Notes under the pieces: generated by a model | What the model saw: only the letters and a program-made list of their open reading frames with translations | Databases searched by the model: none | What the model was told of the DNA's origin: nothing | Position numbers and translations under genes: made by a program | Origin: Rhizobium sp. WSM4643 | GTDB taxonomy: Bacteria > Pseudomonadota > Alphaproteobacteria > Rhizobiales > Rhizobiaceae | Direction: 5' to 3' | Assembly: GCF_025152745.1 (NCBI RefSeq) | Contig: NZ_CP104040.1 | Location: 248,001-312,000 of the forward strand | Length of the DNA: 64,000 bases | Shown: positions 9,176-17,852 of the stretch, piece after piece | Layout: each line of letters opens with the position of its first letter | How positions within the stretch are numbered: the stretch's first letter is position 1

Positions 9176-9370
9176 ATGAACGACAAGACCGAAACCGGCC
9201 AGAAGAGCCGTAAAGAGGCGATCGAGGCACAGGCGAAACTGCGCCGTGAACGCGCCGCCGAAAAGCTCAGGGAAAATCTGGGGAGACGCAAACAGCAGGT
9301 CCGCGCCCGCCGTTCCGGCCAAGCCGACGAAACAAATGGACTGCCCGCCGCAAAAATGGACGAATCGTAA
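9176..9370 (+). CDS. Small highly charged hypothetical protein
   Basis: A 64-residue protein, very rich in Lys, Arg, Glu and Ala and predicted to be largely alpha-helical (SRKEAIEAQAKLRRER and so on), without membrane segments. No characterised family is recognised; short charged proteins at this position before murA are common in rhizobia. The start ATG at 9176 has only a weak ribosome site, so the call rests on codon use and position. Confidence 0.55.
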   Translation: MNDKTETGQKSRKEAIEAQAKLRRERAAEKLRENLGRRKQQVRARRSGQADETNGLPAAKMDES

Positions 9371-9477
9371 TGTTCCGTCCGTCGCGAATTGAAGCGTGTC
9401 GATAAATCCCCTAAACACCTCACTCCTTATTTCAAGGCAGAACTTTCAGGAAAGGCGGGCGCTGCCCGTAAGCGCAC

Positions 9478-10770
9478 ATGGATCGTATCAGAATCGTCGG
9501 CGGTAATGAGCTGAATGGCATCATTCCGATTTCCGGCGCCAAGAATGCTGCACTGCCGCTGATGATCGCCTCGCTTCTGACCAGCGACACGCTGACGCTC
9601 GAAAACGTGCCGCACCTGGCCGATGTCGAGCTGCTGATGCGCATCCTCGGCAACCACGGCGTCGACGTCGCCGTCAACGGGCGGCGCGAGCGCCAGGAAG
9701 ACTCCTATGCGCGCACGATCCATTTCACCTGCCGCACCATCGTCGATACCACCGCATCCTATGAACTGGTCTCGAAGATGCGCGCCTCCTTCTGGGTCAT
9801 CGGGCCGCTCTTGGCGCGCGAAGGCCATTGCCGCGTTTCGCTGCCGGGCGGCTGTGCCATCGGCACGCGCCCCGTCGATCTCTTCATCGAGGGCCTGACG
9901 GCGCTCGGCGCGACCATGGAGATCGATGCCGGTTATATCAACGCCAAGGCGCCTGCCGGCGGCCTGATCGGCGCACGCTACACCTTCCCGAAGGTCTCCG
10001 TCGGTGCCACCCATGTGGTGATGATGGCGGCAACGCTTGCCCGCGGCACGACTGTCATCGGCAATGCCGCCCGCGAGCCTGAGGTCGTCGATCTCGCCAA
10101 CTGCCTGAACGCCATGGGCGCCAAAATTACCGGCGCCGGCACGGCGACGATCACCATCGAAGGTGTCACCTCGCTCTCCGGCGCTCGCCATCGCGTTCTG
10201 CCGGATCGCATCGAGACCGGCACCTATGCCATGGCCGTCGCCATGGCCGGCGGCGACGTCGTGCTCGAAAATACCGACATGGCGTTGCTCGAAACCGCGC
10301 TGGAAACGCTGCGCCGCGCCGGTGCGGAAATCTCGTCGACCAACAACGGCATGCGCATCAAGCGCAACGGCGCCGGCATCAGACCGGTCGATATCGTCAC
10401 CGATCCTTTCCCGGGTTTCCCCACAGATCTGCAGGCGCAGTTCATGGCGCTGATGACCCGTTCTTCCGGCGTCTCGCATGTCACCGAGACCATCTTCGAA
10501 AACCGCTTCATGCATGTGCAGGAGCTTGCCCGCCTCGGCGCCAGGATCTCGCTGTCCGGCCAGACGGCGAAGATCGAGGGTGTCCAACGCCTGCGCGGCG
10601 CGCCTGTTATGGCGACCGATCTGCGCGCCTCAGTCTCGCTCGTCATCGCCGGCCTTGCCGCCGAGGGCGAAACCACCGTCTCCCGCGTCTATCACCTCGA
10701 CCGCGGTTTCGAGCGGCTCGAGGAAAAGCTGACCCGCTGCGGCGCCATTGTCGAGCGCATCAGCGAATGA
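9478..10770 (+). CDS. murA: UDP-N-acetylglucosamine 1-carboxyvinyltransferase
   Basis: First committed enzyme of peptidoglycan synthesis, transferring enolpyruvate from PEP to UDP-GlcNAc in the cytoplasm. The 430-residue length is typical. Lys22-Asn23 (SGAKNAALP) and the catalytic Cys126 in GGCAIGTRP are present, so the enzyme should be active and, having Cys rather than Asp at that position, fosfomycin-sensitive in principle. The C-terminal substrate-binding regions ([20 protein letters not shown]) are intact. It heads a same-strand block with DUF2948 and hisD. Confidence 0.97.
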   Translation: MDRIRIVGGNELNGIIPISGAKNAALPLMIASLLTSDTLTLENVPHLADVELLMRILGNHGVDVAVNGRRERQEDSYARTIHFTCRTIVDTTASYELVSKMRASFWVIGPLLAREGHCRVSLPGGCAIGTRPVDLFIEGLTALGATMEIDAGYINAKAPAGGLIGARYTFPKVSVGATHVVMMAATLARGTTVIGNAAREPEVVDLANCLNAMGAKITGAGTATITIEGVTSLSGARHRVLPDRIETGTYAMAVAMAGGDVVLENTDMALLETALETLRRAGAEISSTNNGMRIKRNGAGIRPVDIVTDPFPGFPTDLQAQFMALMTRSSGVSHVTETIFENRFMHVQELARLGARISLSGQTAKIEGVQRLRGAPVMATDLRASVSLVIAGLAAEGETTVSRVYHLDRGFERLEEKLTRCGAIVERISE

Positions 10771-10775
10771 GGAGA

Positions 10776-10796
10776 GGGTGCTAAGGCGCCCTTTAT
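10776..10796 (+). terminator. Weak terminator-like hairpin after murA
   Basis: GGGTGC (10776-10781), a 4-base loop, GCGCCC (10786-10791) with one G-T pair, then TTTAT. The stem is short and the T-run brief, so it is at most a partial terminator. Confidence 0.35.
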
Positions 10797-10893
10797 CCTG
10801 GTTGCGTAATTGGCCGCAGCGCCTTATTTCCCTTGTCTGACGCATCGCCATTCCGGCGGTGCTCGGCCTTGGCCGCCAATGGGATGAGACGGA

Positions 10894-11325
10894 ATGACCG
10901 ACCTGAAACTTGTTGCGCTCGATGACGAGGATCTTGCGATCATTTCCGCGCATATGCAGGACAGCGTCTTCAAGGTCGGCGACATCGACTGGTCGCCGCG
11001 CGACGCGCAGTTCGCGCTTGCCGTCAATCGTTTCGTCTGGGAAGGTGCCGAGCGCAAGCGCAGGGGTTTCGAGCGCCGCCGCGCTGCCCTGGTCTTCAAG
11101 CGCGTGCTTGCCGTCCGTTCGCTCGGCATCGATCGTGGCAAACGTGACGAGGTGCTGTCGCTGCTGGCGCTGCGCTTCGAAAAGAAGGGCGAGGGGCCTG
11201 ATGGTACGGTCGAGCTGGCGCTGTCGGGCACGGCGTCGATTGCGCTCGATGTCGAATGCATCGAGGTCCAGATGGCCGATATCGGCGGTGCTTGGGCGGC
11301 TGTCGCCAAGCCTCGCCACCGCTAG
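10894..11325 (+). CDS. DUF2948 family protein
   Basis: A 143-residue soluble protein of the alphaproteobacterial DUF2948 family, function unknown. The N-terminus MTDLKLVALDDEDLAIISAH and the conserved DSVFKVGDIDW and FALAVNRFVWE segments identify it. It is regularly found between murA and hisD in Rhizobiales, as here, so it is probably a housekeeping protein, but the neighbourhood does not reveal a role. Confidence 0.88.
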   Translation: MTDLKLVALDDEDLAIISAHMQDSVFKVGDIDWSPRDAQFALAVNRFVWEGAERKRRGFERRRAALVFKRVLAVRSLGIDRGKRDEVLSLLALRFEKKGEGPDGTVELALSGTASIALDVECIEVQMADIGGAWAAVAKPRHR

Positions 11326-11381
11326 TGCTTGACGCCTTGAGTTTGAACATCGCAGTTTCGAGTTGAGAAGGAATATCGGCC

Positions 11382-12680
11382 TTGGCAATCTGGCTGGATC
11401 AGGCATCGGAAGGTTTCGAGCAGCATTTTGCCGCCTTTCTGACGACGAAGCGTGAAGTCTCCGAGGATGTGAACATCGTCGTTCGCGCCATCATCGATGA
11501 TATCAAAGCTCGCGGCGACAGCGCGTTGGCCGAATATTCGCTGAAATTCGACGGCATCGATTACGCCAAAATCCCGATGCGCGTCACATCAGAGGAAATC
11601 GACGCCGCCGTCGAGGCGGTGCCTTCGGAAGTGTTGGGGGCGCTGAAGCTCGCCGCACTGCGCATCGAATCCCATCATCGCCGGCAGCTCCCGAAGGACG
11701 ATATCTACGAGGACGATATGGGCGTCGGTCTCGGCTCGCGATGGACGGCGATCGAAGCGGTCGGGCTCTATGTTCCGGGCGGCACCGCGAGTTATCCGAG
11801 CTCGGTGCTGATGAATGCCGTACCGGCCAAGGTCGCCGGCGTCGATCGCATCGTTATCGCCGTTCCCGCCACCGGCGGCGCCGTCAACCCGGCGGTGCTT
11901 GCCGCCGCCAAGCTTGTCGGCGTCACGGAGATTTATCGTGTCGGCGGCGCCCAGGCGATCGCGGCTCTTGCTTACGGCACCGAGACGATCGCCCCAGTCG
12001 CCAAGATCACCGGCCCCGGCAATGCCTATGTCGCCGCCGCCAAGCGCCATGTCTTCGGCACCGTCGGCATCGATATGATCGCCGGCCCTTCCGAGGTTTT
12101 GGTCATTGCAGACAAGGACAATAATCCGGATTGGATCGCCGCCGACCTCTTGGCGCAGGCTGAGCACGACGTTAGTTCCCAGGCGATCCTAATCACCGAC
12201 GATGCCGCATTCGGCAAAGCGGTGGAGCAGGCGGTCGAACGCCAGCTGAAGACGCTGACCAGGGCCGAGACGGCGGCAGCGAGTTGGCGCGATTTCGGCG
12301 CGGTCATCCTCGTTGCTGATCTGAAACAGGCCATTCCGCTGGCAAACCGTATCGCTGCCGAGCATCTGGAACTCGCCGTCGCCGATCCGGACCGGCTGCT
12401 CGACGGCATTCGTAATGCCGGCGCGATCTTCATCGGCGCCCATACGCCTGAGGTGATCGGCGATTATGTCGGCGGTTCGAACCATGTGCTGCCGACGGCG
12501 CGGTCGGCGCGCTTCTCCTCCGGTCTTTCGGTGCTCGATTTCGTCAAGCGCACCTCGATCCTGCGTCTCGGCCCGCAGCAGCTCCGCACCCTCGGCCCGG
12601 CGGCGATCGCCCTTGCCGTTTCCGAAGGCCTAGATGCCCATGCGCGATCGGTCGCGATCCGCCTCAACCTCGAAAGGTGA
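11382..12680 (+). CDS. hisD: Histidinol dehydrogenase
   Basis: Last enzyme of histidine synthesis, oxidising L-histidinol to L-histidine with two NAD in the cytoplasm. At 432 residues it has the standard length, with family segments [47 protein letters not shown] and [13 protein letters not shown]; the zinc and catalytic His residues lie in AEHLEL and the GGSNHVLPT region. The start is TTG at 11382, 8 bases after AAGGA. It is separated from other his genes, as usual in rhizobia, and is followed 4 bases later by the UPF0262 gene. Confidence 0.96.
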   Translation: MAIWLDQASEGFEQHFAAFLTTKREVSEDVNIVVRAIIDDIKARGDSALAEYSLKFDGIDYAKIPMRVTSEEIDAAVEAVPSEVLGALKLAALRIESHHRRQLPKDDIYEDDMGVGLGSRWTAIEAVGLYVPGGTASYPSSVLMNAVPAKVAGVDRIVIAVPATGGAVNPAVLAAAKLVGVTEIYRVGGAQAIAALAYGTETIAPVAKITGPGNAYVAAAKRHVFGTVGIDMIAGPSEVLVIADKDNNPDWIAADLLAQAEHDVSSQAILITDDAAFGKAVEQAVERQLKTLTRAETAAASWRDFGAVILVADLKQAIPLANRIAAEHLELAVADPDRLLDGIRNAGAIFIGAHTPEVIGDYVGGSNHVLPTARSARFSSGLSVLDFVKRTSILRLGPQQLRTLGPAAIALAVSEGLDAHARSVAIRLNLER

Positions 12681-12684
12681 GGGC

Positions 12685-13158
12685 ATGGCGAAGGGCGATT
12701 TCCGGCTTTGCGACGTCGTCCTTGACGATACGATCGGCCGTTCGACGCCCGACGTCGAGCATGAACGCGCCGTCGCCATCTTCGATCTGATCGAGGAGAA
12801 CAGGTTCGAGCCGCTCGGCCATGCCGGCGGGCCTTACCGGCTGAACATCTCGCTGGTCGATTCGAAGCTGGTTTTCGCCATCACCACCGAAGAGGGTGGC
12901 GGCGTCGCCACCCATATCCTGTCGCTCACGCCCTTCCGGCGGATCGTCAAGGATTACTTCATGATCTGCGAGAGCTATTACGAAGCGATCCGTTCGTCGA
13001 CGCCGAGCCGCATCGAGGCGATCGACATGGGCCGGCGCGGCATCCACAATGAAGGCTCGCAGACGCTGAAGGATAGGCTGGCCGGCAAGATAGAGGTCGA
13101 TTTCGATACCGCCCGGCGCCTTTTCACGCTGGTCTGCGTGCTCTACTGGCGCGGATGA
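12685..13158 (+). CDS. UPF0262 family protein
   Basis: A 157-residue soluble protein of the UPF0262 family, conserved in Rhizobiales and uncharacterised. Recognised by [44 protein letters not shown] and [15 protein letters not shown] ends. The ATG at 12685 lies 4 bases after hisD and 9 bases after the AAAGGTGAGG region, so translation is probably coupled to hisD. The next gene overlaps its stop by four bases (ATGA). Confidence 0.88.
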   Translation: MAKGDFRLCDVVLDDTIGRSTPDVEHERAVAIFDLIEENRFEPLGHAGGPYRLNISLVDSKLVFAITTEEGGGVATHILSLTPFRRIVKDYFMICESYYEAIRSSTPSRIEAIDMGRRGIHNEGSQTLKDRLAGKIEVDFDTARRLFTLVCVLYWRG

Positions 13159-13640
13159 CGGCGATGGAGCGCGCCGTCGACATCGAAGAGGGAAAGCGGC
13201 CAGGCGCCATACTCTTCATGTGCGGGATGAATGCCATCCGCTCGCCGATGGCAGAAGCGATCGCCCGTGGTATTCTGCCCGCCAATACTTATATCAGGTC
13301 CGCTGGCGTTCGCGCCGGCGAGCGCGATCCCTTCGTGGATGCAGTGCTCGAGGAGATCGGGCTTTCCCTCGGGCGCCGCCAGCCGCAGACGCTGGAAGAG
13401 CTCGAGGACGATTATTTCGATCTGATCATCACGCTGTCGCCGCAGGCCCATCACGCAGCACTCGAACTGACGCGGTCGAGTGCGGTCGATGTCATCTACT
13501 GGCCGACCATGGATCCAACGGTTGCGAGCGGAACGCGCGAGCAGATTCTGCAAAGCTATCGCGAGGTCCGCGATCACCTGGCCGGCCTCATCGAAAGCCG
13601 GCTACTCAAGCGAAATGGCATTGCCGCGCAATCGGCATGA
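13155..13640 (+). CDS. Low-molecular-weight protein tyrosine phosphatase family protein
   Basis: A 161-residue cytoplasmic protein of the LMW phosphatase/arsenate reductase fold. The active-site loop C-x5-R is present as [14 protein letters not shown], and a late Asp (YWPTMDPTV) can act as the general acid in place of the usual DP loop. It may dephosphorylate tyrosine on an unknown partner; arsenate reductase is less likely because only the P-loop cysteine is conserved. It overlaps the UPF0262 stop codon by four bases, implying translational coupling. Confidence 0.85.
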   Translation: MTAMERAVDIEEGKRPGAILFMCGMNAIRSPMAEAIARGILPANTYIRSAGVRAGERDPFVDAVLEEIGLSLGRRQPQTLEELEDDYFDLIITLSPQAHHAALELTRSSAVDVIYWPTMDPTVASGTREQILQSYREVRDHLAGLIESRLLKRNGIAAQSA

Positions 13641-13762
13641 AAACAAATAAAGGAAAGCCTGATCAACAAGGTTCACAAAGCTTCGTTGATTGTGTAGTTT
13701 CCGCCCAAATTTCAAGGCGCGCGCTGCGCTGCCTATTCAACTCACAGGAAGAAAACACTTAT

Positions 13763-13981
13763 ATGCCTAAAGAAGAAGTCCTCGAATTCCCGGGAATCGT
13801 CACCGAACTTCTGCCGAATGCGACGTTCCGCGTGAAGCTCGAAAACGAACACGAGATCATCGCCCACACCGCCGGCCGCATGCGCAAGAACCGCATCCGC
13901 GTTCTCGCCGGCGACAAGGTGCTTGTCGAAATGACGCCCTACGATTTGACCAAGGGCCGTATCACCTACCGTTTCAAGTAA
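13763..13981 (+). CDS. infA: Translation initiation factor IF-1
   Basis: A 72-residue S1/OB-fold protein binding the A site of the 30S subunit during initiation. The sequence is canonical: [25 protein letters not shown], the [16 protein letters not shown] basic face and the terminal GRITYRFK. The ATG at 13763 follows AGGAAGAAA. About 120 bases of A+T-richer leader precede it and probably carry its own promoter, but I cannot assign boxes with confidence. Confidence 0.97.
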   Translation: MPKEEVLEFPGIVTELLPNATFRVKLENEHEIIAHTAGRMRKNRIRVLAGDKVLVEMTPYDLTKGRITYRFK

Positions 13982-14018
13982 GCTTGCCCCACTCCCGTCT
14001 GCCGATGGTCGAGGTTCC

Positions 14019-14639
14019 ATGGCGCTGAAATACAAGCTCATTCTGGCCTCGGGCTCGCCCCGTCGCGTCGACCTGCTCAACCAGGCCGGCATCGAGCCCT
14101 CGCGCCTGATGCCGATGGATATCGACGAGGCGCCGAAGAAATCGGAGCATCCGCGGTCGCTCGCCCGCAGGCTTTCGGCTGAGAAGGCGGAAGCAGCCCT
14201 TGCCGCCATCAAGGGCGATATCACCTGGAAGGGCAGCTATATCCTATCTGCCGATACGGTGGTCGCCGTTGGACGGCGCATCCTCGGCAAGGCTGAGTTC
14301 GCCGATGAGGCGTTGAACTCGCTGCATCTCTTGTCGGGACGCAACCATATGGTCTACACCGGCGTTTGCCTGGTGACGCCGGATCGCAAGATCCGTCAGA
14401 AGATCGTCGAGACCAAGGTGCGCTTCAAGCGTCTCTCCGGCTTCGAGATCGAGAACTACCTGGCTTCCGGCCAGTGGCGCGGCAAGGCAGGCGCCTACGG
14501 CATCCAGGGCCTTGCCGGCACCTTCGTGCAGAAGATGGTGGGCTCCTACACCAATGTCGTCGGCCTGCCGCTTTATGAAACCATTCTGCTTTTGACCGGC
14601 GAAGGCTTCGATGTGCATAGCCGGTGGCCCGAGGGCTGA
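14019..14639 (+). CDS. maf: Maf family nucleotide pyrophosphatase
   Basis: A 206-residue Maf-fold enzyme that hydrolyses non-canonical or regular nucleoside triphosphates to monophosphates, thought to cleanse the pool or slow division. Family motifs: [17 protein letters not shown] near the N-terminus, [26 protein letters not shown] and the [10 protein letters not shown] segment. The gene follows infA by 37 bases, an arrangement conserved in Rhizobiales. Substrate preference cannot be told from sequence. Confidence 0.93.
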   Translation: MALKYKLILASGSPRRVDLLNQAGIEPSRLMPMDIDEAPKKSEHPRSLARRLSAEKAEAALAAIKGDITWKGSYILSADTVVAVGRRILGKAEFADEALNSLHLLSGRNHMVYTGVCLVTPDRKIRQKIVETKVRFKRLSGFEIENYLASGQWRGKAGAYGIQGLAGTFVQKMVGSYTNVVGLPLYETILLLTGEGFDVHSRWPEG

Positions 14640-14654
14640 GCCCGACGGCCGATG

Positions 14655-14700
14655 CTTAAAGCGCGCCACGATCTTTCAGATCCGCGCGTTGCGCTTTAAG
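14655..14700. repeat. Diverged Rhizobium palindromic repeat
   Basis: CTTAAAGCGC (14655-14664) and GCGCTTTAAG (14691-14700) are perfect 10-base arms around an inner ATCTTTCAGAT. The layout matches the AGCGCC...CTTTCAGAC...GGCGCT family seen at 43830, 54028 and 63812 but the inner stem has diverged. Confidence 0.55.
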
Positions 14701-14713
14701 GCTTTGTTTTTAC

Positions 14714-14758
14714 GCATGTCGTTGTCGCAAAACCGCGACACACCTTTACGCGACATGC
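14714..14758. repeat. Second palindromic repeat (CGACATGC family)
   Basis: GCATGTCG (14714-14721) and CGACATGC (14751-14758) form the outer arms; the inside carries CGCAAAACCGCGACACACC. A related AAAACCGC-CACAC core is found near 23279, so this is a dispersed element. Confidence 0.5.
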
Positions 14759-14774
14759 TTTAGGACGGACCGAT

Positions 14775-14987
14775 ATGCCTGAAGACAAGAAAGCCGCCGC
14801 CAAGGTCGAACCGCTGCGCAAGACCCGCCCTTGCCCCGAATGCGGCAAACCTTCCCACCGCGAACATTACCCCTTCTGCTCCAACCGCTGCCGCGAGGCC
14901 GATCTCTCCCGTTGGCTGACCGGCGCCTATGCCATTCCGGTTGCCGACGATGAGACGAAGGCCGACTATCCGGATGAGGAAAACTAG
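14775..14987 (+). CDS. yacG: DNA gyrase inhibitor / zinc protein YacG
   Basis: A 70-residue zinc protein of the YacG family; the E. coli protein binds GyrB and blocks gyrase. The four zinc ligands are present as CPECGKP and [11 protein letters not shown], followed by the conserved RWL and an acidic tail. It is slightly longer than E. coli YacG because of an N-terminal Lys-rich extension. It follows maf after the two repeats and precedes tRNA-Phe. Confidence 0.92.
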   Translation: MPEDKKAAAKVEPLRKTRPCPECGKPSHREHYPFCSNRCREADLSRWLTGAYAIPVADDETKADYPDEEN

Positions 14988-15129
14988 AGAATTCCGCCCG
15001 CGAAGCTCTTATTTTTCCTCATGAATCCGCAAAGCCGGCAAGACCGTCAAAAAAGAGTCATTTGACGCTTGCCATGGGCGAACAAGATGCTATAACCCCG
15101 CTCGCTTCCGGGGTGAACCAAGGCCCCGC

Positions 15130-15151
15130 GGTTCTTTTCTTGAAAAGAACC
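15130..15151 (+). other. Perfect hairpin just upstream of tRNA-Phe
   Basis: GGTTCTTTTC (15130-15139), a TT loop and GAAAAGAACC (15142-15151) make a 10-base-pair stem ending 15 bases before the tRNA. It may mark a processing or promoter-proximal structure; there is no T-run, so it is not a standard terminator. Confidence 0.4.
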
Positions 15152-15166
15152 ATTGGAAGCAGGTTA

Positions 15167-15242
15167 GCCCAGGTAGCTCAGTTGGTAGAGCAGCGGATTG
15201 AAAATCCGCGTGTCACTGGTTCGATTCCGGTCCTGGGCACCA
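15167..15242 (+). tRNA. tRNA-Phe (GAA)
   Basis: GCCCAGG pairs with CCTGGGC at the acceptor; D-arm AGCTCAGTTGGTAGAGC and T-arm GGTTCGATTCC are canonical; the loop TTGAAAA between GCGGA and TCCGC gives anticodon GAA. CCA is encoded at 15240-15242. Confidence 0.98.
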
Positions 15243-15351
15243 TTCGGCCCCCTAAAACTAATATCATATACACACTATCGAATAGTGTAGATATTTCAGC
15301 GGCTTAGTCTATGCCTCACGCCTGATATGCAGGGGGGAGCACTCGCCTCTG

Positions 15352-16044
15352 CTAGGCCGCGCGCTTCGGTTCGATCGCAAAGGGGCTGAGCCCCAGCCAC
15401 GTCTGCATTTTCTTTGCGATATCATGGTCGCCGGTCAAGGCGACCTTCGCTCCGGCCTTCTCGACCGTGACCAGCCCCATCCAGATCTCGGTCATGGTGT
15501 GCAGGTTGGTCGAAACATAAAGGTTAACGTCGAACCCCGGATCGTACCAGCACAGATCGACCTCACCATGCTTTTCGACGATCAGCCACCACGACCGTTT
15601 GGACGCCGGCAGGTCCTGATACAGAAATTGTATCACCGTTCTGCCCTCGGGTAGCGGGGAGGGGTTCAGATTGCGCCGCATGTCCCACATCAGAAGCGAC
15701 GGATCGAGATTCTTCAGGGACAGCCGGGATTCGACCCATTTCTGTCCCCAGAAGCCCATCGCTTCGACAACGGGGCGCAAATCACGGCCCGCTTCCGTCA
15801 GCTGATATTCGAAGATGCCCTTCTCGCCCTGGATCTCCTTGCGCACGACGATTCCCGCCAGTTCGAGCTCCTTGAGCCGTTGCGACAGAAGGGTCGGCGA
15901 CATTTTTGGCACGCCGCGGCGCAGATCGTTGAAACGGGTCGACCCCGCCACCAATTCGCGCATCAGTACCATCGTCCAGCGGGTGCACAGCACCTCGGCG
16001 GCCATCGATAGCGGGCAGAACTGCTTGTATCCGTGCTCAGTCAT
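15352..16044 (-). CDS. HxlR-family transcriptional regulator with C-terminal extension
   Basis: A 230-residue regulator. The first 110 residues are a winged-helix HxlR domain: the FCPLSMAAEVLCTRWTMVLMREL start with its Cys, then RFNDLRRGVPKMSPTLLSQRLKELELAGIV and FEYQLTEAGRDL. Residues 120-225 form an additional domain with many aromatics (SWWLIVEKHGEVDLCWYDPG) that resembles sterol-carrier (SCP2-like) extensions of this family and may bind a ligand. The ATG at 16044 follows AGGAGAGG; the longer upstream frame runs through the operator and is not coding. It is divergent from the DUF1330 gene across a region with three half-sites. Confidence 0.85.
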   Translation of the reverse strand: MTEHGYKQFCPLSMAAEVLCTRWTMVLMRELVAGSTRFNDLRRGVPKMSPTLLSQRLKELELAGIVVRKEIQGEKGIFEYQLTEAGRDLRPVVEAMGFWGQKWVESRLSLKNLDPSLLMWDMRRNLNPSPLPEGRTVIQFLYQDLPASKRSWWLIVEKHGEVDLCWYDPGFDVNLYVSTNLHTMTEIWMGLVTVEKAGAKVALTGDHDIAKKMQTWLGLSPFAIEPKRAA

Positions 16045-16104
16045 GATTTTAGCCTCTCCTTCCAACCTCTCGAGAACCATAGGCCTTCGCCCGCGGTGCG
16101 GCGA

Positions 16105-16132
16105 GTACAGAAACTGTACCGGCCCAGTACAG
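16105..16132. promoter_or_regulatory. Three-half-site operator in the divergent promoter region
   Basis: GTACAG (16105-16110), CTGTAC (16114-16119) and GTACAG (16127-16132) lie in alternating orientation, making a perfect dyad with a 3-base centre and a second with a 7-base centre. The position between the HxlR gene and DUF1330 suggests an autoregulated HxlR operator. Confidence 0.6.
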
Positions 16133-16222
16133 TTCGAGGACTGGCTGGCAGGCCCCTTACCATGCGAGCCCTTTGTCCGGCGCGCGGGATGGCCTGTGCG
16201 CCGCAACCAGGAGACATAACCC

Positions 16223-16549
16223 ATGACCGTTTACGTCATTGCAGACATCAAGGTGAAGGACCCACAGTGGATGCCGGCCTACGCCGCTTCGGTCCACGAC
16301 CTCGTTCACAAGCACGGAGGCAGATATCTGTCGCGCAGCGGCAACGTGGAGACGCTTGAAGGCAAGCCGCTCGACACAACCCTGATCGCCCTGATGGAGT
16401 TCCCGTCGGAGGTGGCGGCGCGCGCCTTCACCAACGATCCCGCCTACGCTCCCTTCGTGTCGGCCCGTCAGGGCGGCAGCGACAGCCGTTTCCAGTTGAT
16501 CGACAACACCGATCTGGCTGGAACGATTTCCTATCTGCCGAAGGGGTGA
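16223..16549 (+). CDS. DUF1330 family protein
   Basis: A 108-residue dimeric alpha/beta-barrel type protein of family DUF1330. Recognised by VYVIADIKVKDPQWMPAYAASV, GGRYLSRSGNVETLEG, ALMEFPS and the final FQLIDNTD segment. Family function is unknown; members often sit beside redox- or quinone-responsive regulators. It is the presumed target of the divergent HxlR regulator. A GGAGACATAACCC leader gives the ribosome site for ATG 16223. Confidence 0.88.
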   Translation: MTVYVIADIKVKDPQWMPAYAASVHDLVHKHGGRYLSRSGNVETLEGKPLDTTLIALMEFPSEVAARAFTNDPAYAPFVSARQGGSDSRFQLIDNTDLAGTISYLPKG

Positions 16550-16665
16550 TTCTTCCCGGAACTCGTAGCCTCGAATTCGGGATCACCAAGCAACAACACA
16601 GCGCTTGCCTATCGGACCTTCATATTTTCGACGGCCGGCCTGCTGTGCTTCTCAGGAAGAATGGA

Positions 16666-17202
16666 ATGAATATGACAATCAACTTTTACAACAGGCTTCT
16701 CATGGCCGCGGCCGTGCTGTCCTCCTGCGCCACATTCGCACAGGCGCATCAGAAGGCCGCCGCGCCTGAAACCGGTCCCAATCCGCTGGCCGACAAGGTT
16801 CGGGCTGCGAACAGCCGTTTTCTTGACGTCAAGGCTGCCACATCGGAGGGCTATGCGCCCATCCCCTGCGCCAGCGGCATCACCGGAGGGGCCATGGGCA
16901 TCCACTATGTCAATGGCCAGTACTTGAAAGACGACAAGATCGATCTGGCTCGCCCCGAAGCCGTCATGTACGAGCCCATGGCCGACGGCACGCTCAAGCT
17001 GATAGCGGTCGAATACATTACCTCGAAGGGGCCGGCCGCGCTGGACGGACATCTGTTCAATTTCAACAGCGCGCCCAACCGCTACGGCCTGGGTGAATTC
17101 TACGAACTGCATGTCTGGGCCTGGAAGGGCAACCCGACAGGTACTTTCGCCGACATGAATCCGAAGGTATCATGCGATCCGACGACCGCCGCAAGCCAAT
17201 AG
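16666..17202 (+). CDS. Secreted hypothetical protein
   Basis: A 178-residue protein with a signal peptide (FYNRLLMAAAVLSSCATFAQAH, cleavage near residue 25). The mature part has conserved-looking stretches ADKVRAANSRFLDVKAATSEGY, CASGITGGAMGIHYVNGQYL and ELHVWAWKGNPTGTFADMNP, with two Cys. It appears to be a periplasmic protein of an uncharacterised family. AGGAAG precedes the ATG at 16666 by 6 bases; ATG 16672 is the alternative. It is probably cotranscribed with the DUF1330 gene, 116 bases upstream. Confidence 0.75.
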   Translation: MNMTINFYNRLLMAAAVLSSCATFAQAHQKAAAPETGPNPLADKVRAANSRFLDVKAATSEGYAPIPCASGITGGAMGIHYVNGQYLKDDKIDLARPEAVMYEPMADGTLKLIAVEYITSKGPAALDGHLFNFNSAPNRYGLGEFYELHVWAWKGNPTGTFADMNPKVSCDPTTAASQ

Positions 17203-17271
17203 AGGATCAGGCCGGGCGGCGCCATTGCCGCCCGACCGTTCGGCCGGCTCCCGCCGGAAGGCGCCTCCGAG

Positions 17272-17535
17272 CGTCAAGATCCACGACCTCGGGCGCCAGG
17301 CCGCCCTCGGCAGGTGGCGCCTTACGGGGGTCCACGACGTGGCCGCCAACGGGGCTTCGTCAGTGTCGGCATCACCGCCCGCACGACCGAGTTCGTGGTT
17401 GCCTAGACCGCACGTGGCGCCAGCGCATTGGAGTGTGGGCGTTATCCGCGCGCCCGACGCCGAGATGGCGAGCCTCAACATCGCTGGCGACCCTTCCACC
17501 CCAAAGGAATTACACGATCAAACCGCGCCAGCCGC
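17272..17535 (+). pseudogene. Degenerate ISAzo13-type transposase remnant
   Basis: No intact frame, but fragments on the plus strand match the ISAzo13-family transposase when read across small indels: GVHDVAAN followed after a shift by GFVSVGITARTTEFVVA (about 17329-17405), then the C-terminal DAEMASLNIAGD and, after another shift, NYTIKPR (about 17456-17530). The region between them, which should hold the catalytic core, is missing. I read this as a decayed insertion sequence. The family assignment is from memory of its conserved C-terminus and should be checked by translated search. Confidence 0.55.
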
Positions 17536-17566
17536 CGTAATCGTGCGATTATTGTTCGAAGTGGCC

Positions 17567-17845
17567 TTAGTGTCGCCCTTTCAATGTCTTCGCCAGCATC
17601 TCGCTCAGTGTTGCCGCCGAAAGCATCGATTCGGCCAAAAGCTTCTTGAGCTTCTGGTTCTCCTCCTCCAGTGCTCTCAACCTTTTGGCATGGAGACCGA
17701 CATTCCCGAACTGCAGGGATTGCCACCGATAGAAGGTCGGCTCGCTGATACCGTGCTTGTGGCAAACATCTGCCACCGTCACCCCGGCTTGGTGTTCCTT
17801 CAGAATACCGGTAATCTGGTCGTCGTCGAATTTTCGCTTGCCCAT
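17567..17845 (-). CDS. IS3-family transposase OrfA, orphan
   Basis: A 92-residue helix-turn-helix protein of IS3 OrfA type: KRKFDDDQITGILKEHQAG, then VADVCHKHGISEPTFYRW and a leucine-zipper-like RLRALEEENQKLKKLLAESML. In a working IS3 element it would be followed by OrfB through a frameshift; here the downstream sequence is the ISAzo13 remnant, so the element is truncated and cannot transpose alone. Its 5' end lies 7 bases from the end of the HlyD-like gene, so it marks the left edge of the secretion island. Confidence 0.75.
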   Translation of the reverse strand: MGKRKFDDDQITGILKEHQAGVTVADVCHKHGISEPTFYRWQSLQFGNVGLHAKRLRALEEENQKLKKLLAESMLSAATLSEMLAKTLKGRH

Positions 17846-17852
17846 CACGGTC

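Noticed and set aside
15062..15307. An 81-residue plus-strand frame over tRNA-Phe
   Set aside because: It reads through the tRNA gene and lacks a ribosome site.
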